Below are positions 20,048 to 31,045 of a DNA stretch of 64,000 bases, piece by piece. The first letter of the stretch is position 1. Every line of letters starts with the position of its first letter. The stretch is from assembly GCA_963205195.1 (NCBI GenBank), contig CAUJHR010000011.1:191116-255115 (forward strand), in the 5' to 3' direction. The DNA is from Pseudomonadota bacterium (GTDB taxonomy: Bacteria > Pseudomonadota > Alphaproteobacteria > Rickettsiales > SXRF01). A model generated the notes under the pieces. The model searched no databases and was not told the origin of the DNA. It saw only the letters and a list, made by a program, of their open reading frames with translations. The translations under genes were made by a program, and so were the position numbers.

Positions 20048-21589
20048 ATGCCTAGCAAACGACCAAAACCTGTAGTTCTTGCTATTTTAGATGGTTGGGG
20101 ACATACCCATCCCGGCAGTGATAACGCAATCGAGCTGGCTAATACGCCTAATATAGATAATGCAACACAAAATTTCCCTAGCGGATTTATAAATGCTTCC
20201 GAGCTTCATGTGGGGCTTCCTTCTGGGCAGATGGGGAATTCTGAAGTGGGGCATATGAATATAGGCAGCGGGCGCGTACTTATGCAGGATTTGCCGCGCA
20301 TTGATGCAGCACTTGCAGATGGATCGCTGGAGAATAAAAAGCAGCTTCAGGATTTTACCTCGGCGGTTAAAGCAAAAACCGGAACTGTGCATTTGCTCGG
20401 TCTATGCTCTGATGGCGGTGTGCATTCACATATGGCGCATATAACCAGTATGGCTAAAATATTCGCAAAAAATGGATTGAATGTTAAATTGCATCTGTTC
20501 CTTGATGGCCGGGATACACCGCCGCAAAGCGCTGTTGCTTTTGTAAAATCCATTGAACAGCAATGTGGAGAGCAGATAAGCATAGCAACCATTAGCGGAA
20601 GATATTACGCAATGGATCGCGATAACCGCTGGGAACGCGTACAGAAAGCTTATGATGTGCTGGCAGCTCAAACCCCAGCGCACCCGGATGCAATAGCTGC
20701 TATAGAAATTAGTTATGCAGATAATGTAAATGATGAGTTTTTATTGCCGGTGGCTATTGGCAGCTATAAAGGCATGAATGATGGCGATGGCCTGTTCATG
20801 TGCAACTTCCGTGCTGACCGTGTGCGTGAAATTTTGACTGCTTTACTCGACCCGCAGTTTAATGGTTTTGCCCGCTGTAAAACAGTTAAATTTTCTGCCT
20901 CTCTTGGCATGACTGAATATTCCAGCAATCTGGCAAAATTGCTCCCTTCCCTGTTTCCGCCCGAACCGCTTACCAATATACTAGGTGAAATAGTATCCCG
21001 TGAAGGCCTTACGCAACTCAGGATAGCCGAAACAGAGAAATACGCACATGTTACCTTCTTTTTTAATGGCGGGCGAGAAAATGAATTTCCCGGTGAGCAG
21101 CGTATCCTGGTTCCTTCCCCAAAAGTTGCAACTTATGACTTAAAGCCTGAAATGTCAGCCTATGAGATTACTGAAAAACTGGTTGAAGCAATAGAGGCGG
21201 ATAAATTCGATTTCATCGTGGTTAATTATGCTAACACCGACATGGTCGGTCATACTGGTGATACGCAGGCGGCTATCAAGGCTGTAGAAGCAGTTGATGA
21301 TTGCCTTGGTAAGATAATAAGCGCTACTCTTTCTAAAGATGGGGCTATGATAATAACCGCCGATCACGGAAATGCTGAACAGATGTTCGATGAAGCTACT
21401 AACCAACCACACACCGCACATACGCTTAACCTTGTCCCTATTATAATAATCGCAGAAAAACTTCGAGGTAATAAATCTGAAATAGCTGAGGGAAAGCTTG
21501 GTGATATTGCCCCTACCATACTTAAAATAATGGGGATTGCACAACCAGATGAAATGACGGGCCGGTCACTTCTGGAAAATTATGCCTAA
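20048..21589 (+). CDS. gpmI: 2,3-bisphosphoglycerate-independent phosphoglycerate mutase
   Basis: 513 residues, usual size. The N-terminus VVLAILDGWG carries the first metal Asp, and NSEVGHMNIGSGR (about 60-72) contains the catalytic Ser. LFLDGRDTPPQSA, MCNFRADRVREI, NYANTDMVGHTG and ITADHGNAEQM supply the other metal ligands. It interconverts 3- and 2-phosphoglycerate and so feeds enolase. It overlaps the next gene by 8 bp. Confidence 0.97.
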   Translation: MPSKRPKPVVLAILDGWGHTHPGSDNAIELANTPNIDNATQNFPSGFINASELHVGLPSGQMGNSEVGHMNIGSGRVLMQDLPRIDAALADGSLENKKQLQDFTSAVKAKTGTVHLLGLCSDGGVHSHMAHITSMAKIFAKNGLNVKLHLFLDGRDTPPQSAVAFVKSIEQQCGEQISIATISGRYYAMDRDNRWERVQKAYDVLAAQTPAHPDAIAAIEISYADNVNDEFLLPVAIGSYKGMNDGDGLFMCNFRADRVREILTALLDPQFNGFARCKTVKFSASLGMTEYSSNLAKLLPSLFPPEPLTNILGEIVSREGLTQLRIAETEKYAHVTFFFNGGRENEFPGEQRILVPSPKVATYDLKPEMSAYEITEKLVEAIEADKFDFIVVNYANTDMVGHTGDTQAAIKAVEAVDDCLGKIISATLSKDGAMIITADHGNAEQMFDEATNQPHTAHTLNLVPIIIIAEKLRGNKSEIAEGKLGDIAPTILKIMGIAQPDEMTGRSLLENYA

Positions 21590-22766
21590 AAGACTAATAT
21601 TTGCTATTACAATATGTTTATTGCTGGTTATTAATATCGGCTCTGCAGTTGCCGCCTCACCGAACGAAGAACTGCAAAAAACCCAGAAAGAGCTGGATGA
21701 GCAAAAAGAGCGCGGAAAAAAGCTGGCTGAGGAAAATAAAAACCTGGCCGCTAAATACAAAAAACTCTCCGCCCAGATGGTAAAAACAGCGGCTGCCTTG
21801 CAATCAAGTGAAGCAAAGCTATCGGCAATTGAAGATAAATTGCGCTCAATGACTGCACAGATAAATGAAAAAACAGAAACGCTGAATATCCGCAAAAAAG
21901 ACCTAGCTACAATGGTTCAGGCATCACTGAAACTTAGCCAGACCCCGCCTGAAGCGATTATACTGATGCCAGGTGATATGATGAATAACATGAAGGCATC
22001 CCGCGCACTTAAAATGACGGTGGATAGCATAAAATACCAGTCGGAGGCTATACAGAAACAAATGGCCGAGCTTGAGGCATTAAAACTTGTGCTCACAAAG
22101 AATCAGGAAGATTCTAATGCCGAGCGCGCAAAGCTGTCTGAGCAGCGTGAATTGCTCAAAACTCAGATTGCCGAACATAACGCCATTCAGAAAAAGATAA
22201 ATGCACAGCAACAGGAAGTGAAGGCTAAAACCCAGTCGCTTGCTAAGAAAGCACGTGATCTTAAGGACCTGATAACGGCGCTGGAAAAAGAAAAGGAAGC
22301 GCAGCGGAAAAAGCAGGAAGACGAAATAGAAAGTGATACCAGCCAGCCAAGCGGAGAAAAAGGACAATTGCGTTCATTTGCCGATGCTAAGGGGCATATA
22401 CGCGTTCCTGCAGCTGGGAAGCTTTCCCAAAGATTTGGCGAGAGTAAGCTTAATGAAACCGCCAAAGGCATAATCATAACCACCCGTCAAGGCGCACAAG
22501 TTACCGCTCCATATGATGCGGAAGTATTGTTTACCGGGCCATTCATGGAGTATGGAAGCATGATAATACTACGCCATAGTGATGGTTTTCACACACTGCT
22601 TGCAGGTATGTCAAAAATTGATGCCTCGGTTGGTGACTTTCTATTGGAAGGAGAACCAATTGGTGCTATGGGAGATGATGAAAATAATAACCGTTTATAT
22701 ATGGAACTAAGGTCAAATAACCAGCCAATCGACCCGGCATCATGGGTCCGTGGCCTGAATAAATGA
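21582..22766 (+). CDS. EnvC-like murein hydrolase activator with degenerate LytM domain
   Basis: 394 residues. Signal peptide (about 1-24, ICLLLVINIGSAVAA), a long coiled coil (about 30-255, Lys/Glu/Gln rich) and a C-terminal M23/LytM fold from about 275 (RVPAAGKLSQRFGE, then GAQVTAPYDAEVLFTG). The usual zinc ligands are missing: the H-x-G-x-D stretch reads KGIIITT and HxH reads LYMEL. It is therefore an activator of amidases rather than an enzyme, as EnvC is. Its start overlaps the gpmI stop, and ctpA follows. Confidence 0.9.
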   Translation: MPKRLIFAITICLLLVINIGSAVAASPNEELQKTQKELDEQKERGKKLAEENKNLAAKYKKLSAQMVKTAAALQSSEAKLSAIEDKLRSMTAQINEKTETLNIRKKDLATMVQASLKLSQTPPEAIILMPGDMMNNMKASRALKMTVDSIKYQSEAIQKQMAELEALKLVLTKNQEDSNAERAKLSEQRELLKTQIAEHNAIQKKINAQQQEVKAKTQSLAKKARDLKDLITALEKEKEAQRKKQEDEIESDTSQPSGEKGQLRSFADAKGHIRVPAAGKLSQRFGESKLNETAKGIIITTRQGAQVTAPYDAEVLFTGPFMEYGSMIILRHSDGFHTLLAGMSKIDASVGDFLLEGEPIGAMGDDENNNRLYMELRSNNQPIDPASWVRGLNK

Positions 22767-22862
22767 CAAACCGTATAAATAAAGATGTATTCCTTATGCC
22801 GGATTTGTTATTAGGATATGAAATTTGTAATTATTGTAATTTGTTTTAGGAGAATATGAATT

Positions 22863-24260
22863 ATGCGCCGTATCACTAAACTCTGCCTCTTTGGTGGATT
22901 TGCTGTTGTTTCTCCTTTCCTTCTTCCCCCTGTTGTATCCTACGCTGAAAAAAATGAAACTCTCCAGCTACTTGGTTTGTTTGGCGATGTTTTTGACCGC
23001 ATACGCACTGATTATGTTGAGGAAGTAAAAGACAGTGATCTAGTGGAAGCGGCAATAAATGGCATGCTTTCATCGCTTGATCCCCATTCAGGTTATATGA
23101 ATGAAAAATCCTTCAAGGAAATGCAGGTGCAGACCAAGGGCGAATTTGGCGGTCTTGGTATTGAAGTGACCATGGAAAATGGGCTTGTACGGGTCATAAC
23201 CCCTATTGATGATACGCCTGCCTTTAAAGCTGGTGTAAAATCCGGCGATTATATCAGCTATATAAATGATAATGCAGTTATGGGCATGACACTTTCTGAG
23301 GCCGTTGATAAAATGCGCGGCCCTGTTGATTCAAAGGTAAAACTTACTATTTTGCGCGAGGATATGACTGAGCCTCTTGAACTCACAGTCACACGTGCTG
23401 TAATTAAAATAAAGTCAGCGAGGGCACGCGCTGAGGGCGATGATATTGCCTATCTGCGCTTAACCCAGTTTACCGAGCAGACCACCGACCTGATGCGTGA
23501 AGAATTTGCACGGATCAAAAAAGACCTGCCAAACCTTCGCGGAGTTGTCCTTGATTTGCGTAACAACCCCGGCGGGCTTCTTGAGCAGTCTGTTTCGGTT
23601 GCCGATGCTTTCCTGAAACAGGGAGAAGTTGTTTCCACTCGTGAGCGCAACCCCGAAAAAACCAAGCGTTACAGTGCAAAAGAAGGAAATGAACTTGTAG
23701 CCGATAATATACCGGTTGTAGTTCTGATTAATAATGGTTCGGCTTCCGCTTCCGAGATCGTGTCGGGTGCGCTTCAGGACCATAAACGTGCTATCATAAT
23801 GGGTATGAAAAGCTTTGGCAAAGGCTCTGTCCAAACTGTGATACCGATACCGGACCACGGTGCTATCAAGCTTACAACCGCCCGCTATTATACACCTTCA
23901 GGACATTCTATACAAAATAAAGGTATTATTCCTGACATCGAGGTGCAGCCAGCTAAAATTGAATTGCTCAAAGGCAATGATAAAATGCGTAGTGAAGCGC
24001 AATTACGTAAGCGCCTTGAAAACCTGCAGGATAAGAAAGAGCGGGAAAAACGCGAAGCTGAGGAAAAAGCAGGTAAGAAACCTGAGCCTAAACCTGAAGC
24101 TAAGCCTGACTCAAAGGATAATGGCAAGGATAAGGACAAAGATAATGATACCCCGCTTAAAAATATTGATGCTGATGCGGCTGAAGACTTCCAGTTGCAG
24201 CGGGCTATTGATCTGCTACGTGCTATAAATGTTTATAATAAAACCACGTCAGATAAATAA
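22863..24260 (+). CDS. ctpA: CtpA-type carboxy-terminal processing protease (S41)
   Basis: 465 residues. Signal peptide (about 10-28), an N-terminal helical region with LDPHSGYMNEKSFKEM, a PDZ domain (about 85-170) and the S41 catalytic core with NNGSASASEIVSGALQ (Ser nucleophile) and FGKGSVQT (Lys general base). A Lys/Glu/Pro-rich tail (about 385-430) is a low-complexity spacer. It cleaves periplasmic C-termini. AGGAG lies 10 nt before the ATG. It is followed by a hairpin terminator. Confidence 0.95.
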   Translation: MRRITKLCLFGGFAVVSPFLLPPVVSYAEKNETLQLLGLFGDVFDRIRTDYVEEVKDSDLVEAAINGMLSSLDPHSGYMNEKSFKEMQVQTKGEFGGLGIEVTMENGLVRVITPIDDTPAFKAGVKSGDYISYINDNAVMGMTLSEAVDKMRGPVDSKVKLTILREDMTEPLELTVTRAVIKIKSARARAEGDDIAYLRLTQFTEQTTDLMREEFARIKKDLPNLRGVVLDLRNNPGGLLEQSVSVADAFLKQGEVVSTRERNPEKTKRYSAKEGNELVADNIPVVVLINNGSASASEIVSGALQDHKRAIIMGMKSFGKGSVQTVIPIPDHGAIKLTTARYYTPSGHSIQNKGIIPDIEVQPAKIELLKGNDKMRSEAQLRKRLENLQDKKEREKREAEEKAGKKPEPKPEAKPDSKDNGKDKDKDNDTPLKNIDADAAEDFQLQRAIDLLRAINVYNKTTSDK

Positions 24261-24269
24261 TATGAAAGG

Positions 24270-24298
24270 CAACCCTTCCATTTTAAGTGGAAGGGTTG
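24270..24298 (+). terminator. Hairpin after ctpA
   Basis: CAACCCTTCCA pairs perfectly with TGGAAGGGTTG (11 bp) around a 7-nt loop. Only a weak T stretch follows (TATCATTTT), so termination may be partial and the next gene could be read through. Confidence 0.7.
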
Positions 24299-24330
24299 TA
24301 TCATTTTGCATATTTTATTGAAAGCTGGTT

Positions 24331-25671
24331 ATGGTCAAAGGAAAATCCATATATAGATCGACCCCTTTCTTCTGGAGGCAACTGCTCTGGAAAGTTGCGC
24401 TGATTGCAATGCTTCTGTTCCTGTTCGCGCAAGTTGCCCTCATATGGCTCATGAGTGAACAAGAAACAGCTGATGCTTTCTCATCGGGACGCAGGCTGCT
24501 TGTTACCCTCGAAACTTCAGATATTTACGGAAAGAAAATTTCTTCCGAGGATTACAAACCTGAAGAAATAAATCATGAAAAAACGGAGACACCTGAAGCT
24601 ATCCCACATGTAGAGCCTGACAAGCTAGCACCTATTGCTGAAACTCCGGCAGAAAATAAGGAACCGGTAAAAGAGCAGGAGCCCCTGCCTGAAAAGCAGA
24701 AGGAGCCGCCTTCTGAGATAGAAAAGGAACAATCTAAAGAACCGCAGGCTGAAGCTGCTCCTGCTGAAAAAGATGCTCAATTGCAAGATCAGGCTAAGGC
24801 AAAGGTAGCAGAGGCCATAACAGCAGAAGAACCGCCGGAAGCAGCGCAAATGCCAGCCATAATTCCTTCCACTACACCACCCGCTGAAATATTGAAAAGC
24901 CTTATAGATAAAACTGAATTTGGCGCTTTGCCAAAGATAGCAAGTGACGGTACAAAACCTTGGAAATATTACTCAAAGCCCCTTGTTATTAAAGACAAAA
25001 AGCCAATGATCTCTATTATTGTTACCGGAGTTGGCACTAATAAGAACACAAGCGAGCAGGCTTTACGCCTGCCAGAAGCCATAAATTTGAGTTTTTCCGT
25101 ATATTCAAAAGATTTGCACAGCTGGATGACAGCGGCACGCATAAGCGGTCATGAAACCATGCTCGACCTGCCTATGGAAGCTTCTAATTACCCTGTTTCA
25201 GACCCCGGACCTTTGGGATTGCTTGTTTCCAAAGACCAGCCGGAAAATGAAACAAAAATAAAAAAGCTTATGGCGCGTGATGCAGGATATGTAGGTTTTC
25301 TTACACCGCAAGATGAAGCATTCCTTGGAAATAATGAATTATTTAAATCTCTGCTTCAGGTTCTTTCAGGGCGAGGTTTAATGTTAGTAGTGGGAAGGCA
25401 GCCTGCAAAAAATGAAACCAAGGATATTATAGAGCAGGGAAATACGGCAAGTATTGTTGCTGATACCCTTATAGATGAAGAGCTATCACAAACTGGAATT
25501 GATGCGAGGCTTTCATTACTTGAGCAGATCGCTAAGCAAAATGGTTATGCAGTAGGTATTGCCCGTAGTTACCCTATTACCATTAAACAACTGAATATGT
25601 GGGCGGATAAATCAGAGGAAAATGGTTTCAACCTTGTTCCTGTTTCCATGATTATTTCCAAGCGTTATTGA
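24331..25671 (+). CDS. Divergent polysaccharide deacetylase family protein (YibQ-like)
   Basis: 446 residues. One N-terminal membrane helix (about 18-42, [20 protein letters not shown]) is followed by a Pro/Glu/Lys-rich linker (about 70-190). The C-terminal domain starts at about 225 with [20 protein letters not shown] and has the family's [25 protein letters not shown] and [11 protein letters not shown]. The fold is related to NodB deacetylases, but the function of this family is not established; a role in peptidoglycan or septal processing is inferred from its constant place next to envC/ctpA. rppH follows after 1 bp. Confidence 0.88.
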   Translation: MVKGKSIYRSTPFFWRQLLWKVALIAMLLFLFAQVALIWLMSEQETADAFSSGRRLLVTLETSDIYGKKISSEDYKPEEINHEKTETPEAIPHVEPDKLAPIAETPAENKEPVKEQEPLPEKQKEPPSEIEKEQSKEPQAEAAPAEKDAQLQDQAKAKVAEAITAEEPPEAAQMPAIIPSTTPPAEILKSLIDKTEFGALPKIASDGTKPWKYYSKPLVIKDKKPMISIIVTGVGTNKNTSEQALRLPEAINLSFSVYSKDLHSWMTAARISGHETMLDLPMEASNYPVSDPGPLGLLVSKDQPENETKIKKLMARDAGYVGFLTPQDEAFLGNNELFKSLLQVLSGRGLMLVVGRQPAKNETKDIIEQGNTASIVADTLIDEELSQTGIDARLSLLEQIAKQNGYAVGIARSYPITIKQLNMWADKSEENGFNLVPVSMIISKRY

Positions 25672-25672
25672 T

Positions 25673-26140
25673 ATGTACGAGCATTTACCATACCGCCCCT
25701 GTGTTGGCATAATGCTGCTTAATACCGATAATAAGATTTTTGTCGGCAAACGAATTGATAGCATTTCTGAGGCCTGGCAAATGCCGCAGGGCGGAATTGA
25801 TGACGGAGAAGAGCCGCATGAAGCGGCGATGCGCGAAATGCTGGAAGAAATAGGTACCGATAAAGCGGAATTAATAGCTGAAAGCCATGGATGGCTTGAT
25901 TATGACCTGCCCGCCCACCTGGTTCCAAAACTCTGGGGAGGCAAATTCCGTGGTCAGCGGCAAAAATGGTTCTGCCTGCGCTTTACCGGCAGCGATAATG
26001 ATATTAATATAGCTACACCGCATCCGGAATTTTCCCATTGGCAATGGGCGGATATTGCAAAAGTTCCGGAAATGATAGTGTCTTTTAAACAAAAGCTGTA
26101 TCAGGAAATAGTTGCTGAGTTCGCGCCATATTTAAAATGA
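25673..26140 (+). CDS. rppH: RNA pyrophosphohydrolase (Nudix)
   Basis: 155 residues. The N-terminus [21 protein letters not shown] is RppH-specific, and the Nudix box [22 protein letters not shown] is complete. [27 protein letters not shown] matches the RppH/Ap4A hydrolase group (shown as two neighbouring parts). It removes pyrophosphate from mRNA 5' ends and starts RNA decay. It ends the conserved envC-ctpA-deacetylase-rppH block and abuts the minus-strand gene at 26141. Confidence 0.95.
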   Translation: MYEHLPYRPCVGIMLLNTDNKIFVGKRIDSISEAWQMPQGGIDDGEEPHEAAMREMLEEIGTDKAELIAESHGWLDYDLPAHLVPKLWGGKFRGQRQKWFCLRFTGSDNDINIATPHPEFSHWQWADIAKVPEMIVSFKQKLYQEIVAEFAPYLK

Positions 26141-26599
26141 TCAGCGCCCGATACCCCTATCAATTTTAACTCCATTTTCAGCCAATTTTTTAAGCTTAAT
26201 ATCAAAATTCTTCTGCTTCAAATCTACATGCAGGACATAGCAATTATTGTTTTTCTCTATTACCATTTTGCTGGAAATTCCCGCCCCTTTTAAAACATCT
26301 TGCACCGGCGTTAAATACGTCCTGCTATCACCTATATTATCAATCTTTGTATCACTGATAGGAATAAAAGACGGCTTTATTACTAAGTTGCTGCCTTCAA
26401 TACTACCCTGATTTGGCAAATGCTCATTTATATTGCCTTTCAGGTTATGTTTTTCCATTACCTGTTCAATAATAGGATATATTTCCTTTGCTTTTTTACT
26501 TAGCTGCTTTTTTTCAAGCTCGTTTTTAGTATCCTTATTATCTTGAGGGTCAAATGGCTTTGATGTACCAAGTCGATTATTAGGGTCAAATATGCTCAT
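26141..26599 (-). CDS. Unknown 152-residue soluble protein
   Basis: Not recognised. There is no signal peptide; the N-terminal 50 residues are polar and Lys/Asp-rich. A second half with alternating strands and helices follows (YLTPVQDVLKGAGISSK, then NNCYVLHVDLKQ) and ends KIDRGIGR. The layout of a helix followed by a strand pair resembles the end of the unknown protein at 44782, but the similarity is too weak to claim homology. A good sigma-70 promoter lies just upstream, so it is probably a monocistronic gene. Confidence 0.65.
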   Translation of the reverse strand: MSIFDPNNRLGTSKPFDPQDNKDTKNELEKKQLSKKAKEIYPIIEQVMEKHNLKGNINEHLPNQGSIEGSNLVIKPSFIPISDTKIDNIGDSRTYLTPVQDVLKGAGISSKMVIEKNNNCYVLHVDLKQKNFDIKLKKLAENGVKIDRGIGR

Positions 26600-26634
26600 A
26601 GTAAAATCATCCGCAATGGTTAAAATAATTTAGT

Positions 26635-26663
26635 ATTATAAGCGTAAAACCACTTTGTCACAA
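26635..26663 (-). promoter_or_regulatory. Sigma-70-type promoter for the gene at 26141
   Basis: Read on the minus strand: TTGTGA, 17-bp spacer, TATAAT. The predicted start gives a leader of about 29 nt to the ATG at 26599. Confidence 0.6.
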
Positions 26664-26702
26664 GTAAAAGGGGCGCAGCAATTAAAGTACTGGTTTATAA
26701 TA

Positions 26703-27170
26703 TTAAAACGGAATCTCGTCATCCATTAGCTCAGCCGGAGCTTTTTGGCGGTTTGAGCCATTATCAGGCTGGCTGTAACCCTGGTTATAACCACTGCCAG
26801 CGCTTTCGCTGCCACTGGCTTTGCCGTCAAGCATCTGTAATGTGCTGTTGAAACCCTGCAGTACAACTTCGGTGGAATATTTTTCCTGATTATCTTTATC
26901 AGTCCATTTGCGGGTCTGGAGCTGGCCTTCAATATAAACCTTCGCGCCTTTTTTTAAGTAATTCTTTACTACGCTTACTAGGCCTTCATTAAAAATTACC
27001 ACTCGGTGCCATTCGGTTTTATCCTTACGCTCGCCTGTATTACGGTCTTTCCAGCTTTCGGAAGTTGCAATGGCGAGGTTCGCTATTTCGCGCCCATCCT
27101 GCGTTGAGCGGATTTCAGGGTCGCGGCCTAGATTGCCAACCAATATAACTTTATTAACACTGCCTGCCAT
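26703..27170 (-). CDS. ssb: Single-stranded DNA-binding protein
   Basis: 155 residues from the ATG at 27170, which is preceded by GGAG and gives the normal [21 protein letters not shown]-terminus; the ORF track's extra 30 residues are rejected. OB fold to about residue 110 ([22 protein letters not shown]), a Gly/Ser/Gln-rich linker, and the acidic tip DDEIPF that binds partner proteins. It is essential for replication and repair and is divergent from sdhA. Confidence 0.97.
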   Translation of the reverse strand: MAGSVNKVILVGNLGRDPEIRSTQDGREIANLAIATSESWKDRNTGERKDKTEWHRVVIFNEGLVSVVKNYLKKGAKVYIEGQLQTRKWTDKDNQEKYSTEVVLQGFNSTLQMLDGKASGSESAGSGYNQGYSQPDNGSNRQKAPAELMDDEIPF

Positions 27171-27289
27171 ATAATTTCTCCAATTTTTTAAACTTACTAT
27201 TAACAATTTACATAACTCATTAGTTTCTACAAGCAAATAAAAGGTGAAAGTCCTTTGCAACTTCCCTTAGTGAACGTATCATCCCGCAT

Positions 27290-29062
27290 ATGAAAGAATA
27301 TAATTTTATATATCATACTCATGATGTGCTGGTGCTTGGTGCAGGCGGAGCCGGGCTGCGCGCTGCAGTGGCAGCCAGTGAGGGTGGTTTATCTGTTGCC
27401 TGTATTTCTAAAGTGCCACCCACCCGCAGCCACACCGTGGCCGCACAGGGAGGCATCAATGCAGCACTTGGCAACCGCAACGAAGATAGCTGGCAGTGGC
27501 ACATGTATGATACTATCCGTGGCTCCGACTGGCTAGGCGACCAGGATGCAATCGCCTTGATGTGTGAACGAGCGCCGGAAGCTATTGTTGAACTAGAGCA
27601 TATGGGCATGCCGTTTACCCGCGATGAATCGGGGCAGATATACCAGAGGGCTTACGGAGGGCAAAAAACTGATTTTGGCAAAGGCGGACTGGCTTATCGT
27701 GCCTGTGCAGTTGCTGACCGCACCGGGCATTCACTCCTGCACACACTTTACGCTCAGGCATTGCGCCAGAATGTCGAGTTTTTTGTAGAGTACACAGCGC
27801 TGGATCTGATTTTTGACGAAAAGGGAACCTGCCTTGGGGTATTGGCATGGGATATGGAAAGCGGTGCACTGCATATATTCCAGGCCCATGTAACTATCCT
27901 TGCCACTGGAGGATTCGGGCAAGTTTATGCAGCAACCACTGCCTCGACTATCTGTACTGGTGATGGAAATGCCATGGCCCTGCGTGCCGGTATCGCGCTT
28001 CAGGATATGGAATTCATCCAGTTCCATCCAACAAGCCTTTACGATACTGGGATACTTATAACCGAGGGCGCACGCGGCGAAGGTGCCTATCTTACAAATG
28101 CGCTTGGCGAGCGTTTTATGCAGCGCTATGCCCCCGGATCAATGGAGCTTGCCTCGCGTGATGTAGTTTCGCGCGCTATGGCGCAGGAAATTCTTGAAGG
28201 GCGCGGTTGTGGAGAGAAAAAAGATCACCTGCATTTGCGGCTGGAACATCTGCCTCCGGGACTTATTGATAGTAAATTGCCATCAATAAAGGAAATTACC
28301 CGTACTTTCGCACGTATAGACATCCACAAGCAGCCAATCCCTATTTTGCCTGCCGTGCATTATACTATGGGCGGAATCCCCACCAATTCAAAAAGCCAGG
28401 TGGTAAGCGGTGATAAGATCATAAACGGACTGCTTGCTATAGGCGAAGCGGCCTGCACCTCTGTCCATGGAGCAAACCGGCTTGGCTGCAATGCACTTCT
28501 TGAACTGGTTGTATTCGGCAAGGCGGCGGGTGAGTTGGCGGCGAAAACCATCAGCCGGCATAATTCGCATAAAATAATAATTGATTCCATGCTTGAAGCC
28601 CCCCTTTCCCGCTTTAAAAAATTCAGGCAGGCAAAGGGTAATATCCCGCCAAATAAAATACGTAAGGAATTGCAAAAAATCATGCAAAACCACGGTAGTA
28701 TTTTCCGCACCCATGACCTGATGCTGCAGGGTGTAAGCAAGCTTGCCGGTCTATGGCGCGATTTCGGCGATATAAAAGTCGCTGATAATTCACTTATATG
28801 GAATAATGATCTTCTGGACGCATTGGAAACCGATAATCTTCTAACGCTTGCCAGCGTTACCATGGCATCCGCCCTTAACCGCACTGAAAGCCGGGGTGCA
28901 CATTTCCGGGCTGACTTCCCCAAACGGGATGATGAAAACTGGTTGTCCCATAGCCTTGCTGGACTGGATAGCAATGGAAAAGTAATTCTTTCTTCACGGC
29001 CAGTGCGCTTGAAAACCATAGAGCAAGGAATCTCATTCCCACCAGAAGAACGCGGATATTAG
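27290..29062 (+). CDS. sdhA: Succinate dehydrogenase flavoprotein subunit
   Basis: 590 residues. FAD-binding [13 protein letters not shown] (about 17-29), the covalent-FAD His in [18 protein letters not shown], the capping-domain [22 protein letters not shown], the active-site TMGGIPTN and [21 protein letters not shown], and the [22 protein letters not shown]-terminal signature (shown in parts). It oxidises succinate in the TCA cycle. The sdhB, sdhC and sdhD genes are not adjacent; thrS follows. L-aspartate oxidase is less likely because of the full SdhA C-terminal domain. Confidence 0.93.
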   Translation: MKEYNFIYHTHDVLVLGAGGAGLRAAVAASEGGLSVACISKVPPTRSHTVAAQGGINAALGNRNEDSWQWHMYDTIRGSDWLGDQDAIALMCERAPEAIVELEHMGMPFTRDESGQIYQRAYGGQKTDFGKGGLAYRACAVADRTGHSLLHTLYAQALRQNVEFFVEYTALDLIFDEKGTCLGVLAWDMESGALHIFQAHVTILATGGFGQVYAATTASTICTGDGNAMALRAGIALQDMEFIQFHPTSLYDTGILITEGARGEGAYLTNALGERFMQRYAPGSMELASRDVVSRAMAQEILEGRGCGEKKDHLHLRLEHLPPGLIDSKLPSIKEITRTFARIDIHKQPIPILPAVHYTMGGIPTNSKSQVVSGDKIINGLLAIGEAACTSVHGANRLGCNALLELVVFGKAAGELAAKTISRHNSHKIIIDSMLEAPLSRFKKFRQAKGNIPPNKIRKELQKIMQNHGSIFRTHDLMLQGVSKLAGLWRDFGDIKVADNSLIWNNDLLDALETDNLLTLASVTMASALNRTESRGAHFRADFPKRDDENWLSHSLAGLDSNGKVILSSRPVRLKTIEQGISFPPEERGY

Positions 29063-29131
29063 TTGCTAGACAGTAAGCCAAAATTCATTATAAATAATCC
29101 TCTTTATTAATAACAGAAATGCTAACTATTT

Positions 29132-31045
29132 ATGCCTATAATTACCCTTCCTGACGGATCAAAACGCGAATTTCCTAATGCTGTAACTGGCGAAGAGCTG
29201 GCTGCAAGCATAGGTGCTGGTCTGGCCAAGGCAGCGCTTTGTGTACGGGTGGATGGAGAACTTCGCGATATTTACCTGCCGATTGAGCAGGATGCCAAAG
29301 TACAGATCATAACTGCTAAAGATGCCGATGGGCTGGAACTTATCCGCCACGACAGCGCGCATATACTGGCCGAAGCGGTAAAGGAATTATTCCCCGAAAC
29401 ACAGGTGACCATAGGCCCGGCCATCGATAATGGTTTCTATTATGATTTCTCCCGCCCTACCCCATTTTCCAGCAATGACCTGGAAGCCATAGAAGCGCGT
29501 ATGCGTGAGATAGTGGCGCGGGCTACCCCTATTCGCCGCGAGGAATGGAACCGCGATGATGCGGTAGCGTTTTTTAAGTCTATTGGCGAACATTATAAGG
29601 CAGAAATTATTTCTGCTATACCTGCCGACCAGAAAATATCTCTCTACCGCCAGGGCAATTTTATTGACCTCTGCCGCGGGCCGCACGCTGCAAGTACCGC
29701 CAAGATAGGTAATGGTTTTAAGCTGCTCAAAGTGGCTGGCGCCTATTGGCGCGGAAATTCCAGCAATGAAATGCTGCAACGTATTTACGGAACAGCATGG
29801 GGGTCGGAAAAAGAACTGAAAGCCTACCTAACCATGCTTGAAGAAGCGGAAAAACGCGACCACCGCAAGCTGGGCAAAGAGCTGGAGCTTTTCCATATCG
29901 AAGAACATACACCGGGCATGGTTTTCTGGCATGACAAGGGCTGGAGCCTTTACCGCACTATCGAAAATTATATCAGAGCCAAGATAAGGAAAGCCAACTA
30001 CATAGAAGTTCGCACGCCGATATTGGTGGATAGGAGCCTATGGGAAGCATCCGGGCATTGGGAAAAATTCCACGAAAATATGTTCATATCAGATTCTGAT
30101 GAAGACCGCACTATGGCGGTGAAACCAATGAACTGCCCATGCCACGTGCAGATCTTCCGCCAGGGCCTTAAAAGCTACCGTGACCTGCCTTTGCGTATGG
30201 CAGAATTTGGCACGTGTCACCGCAATGAACCATCGGGCAGTTTGCATGGTATTATGCGTATACGTGGATTCGTACAGGATGACGCGCATATTTTCTGTAC
30301 GGAAGACCAGATAACATCAGAGACCATTGCATTTTGTGACCTGCTTAAAGATGTTTATAAAACATTCGGCTTTACACAAGTGAGCGTTAAATTCTCAGAC
30401 CGTCCGGCCAAGCGTGCAGGTTCTGATGAAACCTGGGATAAAGCAGAGAGCGCACTGAAGGATGCTGTTAATGCTGCTGGTCTGGAATGGGTATTGAATC
30501 CCGGTGAAGGTGCATTTTATGGCCCTAAACTTGAATTTGTGCTGCGCGATGCGATTGGCCGCGATTGGCAGTGTGGAACCCTGCAGGTTGACTTCGTTCT
30601 TCCTGAAAGGCTTGATGCTGCCTATGTAGCCGCAGACGGCAATAAAAAACGCCCGGTCATGCTCCACCGCGCTATTCTTGGCTCATTGGAGCGCTTTATC
30701 GGAATACTTATCGAAGAATATACTGGAAAATTCCCGCTTTGGCTTTCACCGGTGCAGGTTGTTGTAGCGACTATTACCGAAGCTGCTGACACTTATGCGG
30801 CAGAAATCTGCGAAGAGTTGAAAGGCGCTGGAATACGTGCTGTGCTCGATATTTCCAATAGCAAAATAAATTATAAAGTGCGTGAGCATAGTTTGCAAAA
30901 AGTTCCGGTAATGTTCGTGGTAGGCGCTAAAGAACAGGAAAATCGCAGTGTTTCTATCCGTCGCCTGGGTTCGGAAAAGCAGGAATTGCAGGGATTTGAT
31001 GAGGCAAAGGCAGCGCTTCTGGCTGAAGCTGCTGTTCCTATTTAA
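29132..31045 (+). CDS. thrS: Threonine--tRNA ligase
   Basis: 637 residues, usual length. TGS domain (about 1-62), an editing domain with [16 protein letters not shown] and the second His/Cys motif [15 protein letters not shown], the class II core with motif 2 [15 protein letters not shown] and the zinc Cys in [10 protein letters not shown], and a C-terminal anticodon-binding domain (about 535-637). It charges tRNA-Thr. The 3' end overlaps the convergent pseudopilin gene by 4 bp. Confidence 0.97.
   Translation: MPIITLPDGSKREFPNAVTGEELAASIGAGLAKAALCVRVDGELRDIYLPIEQDAKVQIITAKDADGLELIRHDSAHILAEAVKELFPETQVTIGPAIDNGFYYDFSRPTPFSSNDLEAIEARMREIVARATPIRREEWNRDDAVAFFKSIGEHYKAEIISAIPADQKISLYRQGNFIDLCRGPHAASTAKIGNGFKLLKVAGAYWRGNSSNEMLQRIYGTAWGSEKELKAYLTMLEEAEKRDHRKLGKELELFHIEEHTPGMVFWHDKGWSLYRTIENYIRAKIRKANYIEVRTPILVDRSLWEASGHWEKFHENMFISDSDEDRTMAVKPMNCPCHVQIFRQGLKSYRDLPLRMAEFGTCHRNEPSGSLHGIMRIRGFVQDDAHIFCTEDQITSETIAFCDLLKDVYKTFGFTQVSVKFSDRPAKRAGSDETWDKAESALKDAVNAAGLEWVLNPGEGAFYGPKLEFVLRDAIGRDWQCGTLQVDFVLPERLDAAYVAADGNKKRPVMLHRAILGSLERFIGILIEEYTGKFPLWLSPVQVVVATITEAADTYAAEICEELKGAGIRAVLDISNSKINYKVREHSLQKVPVMFVVGAKEQENRSVSIRRLGSEKQELQGFDEAKAALLAEAAVPI

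Noticed and set aside
22856-22879. Seven-codon ORF (ATGAATTATGCG...) before ctpA
   Set aside because: It shares the ctpA ribosome site at a poor 3-nt distance; probably chance overlap.
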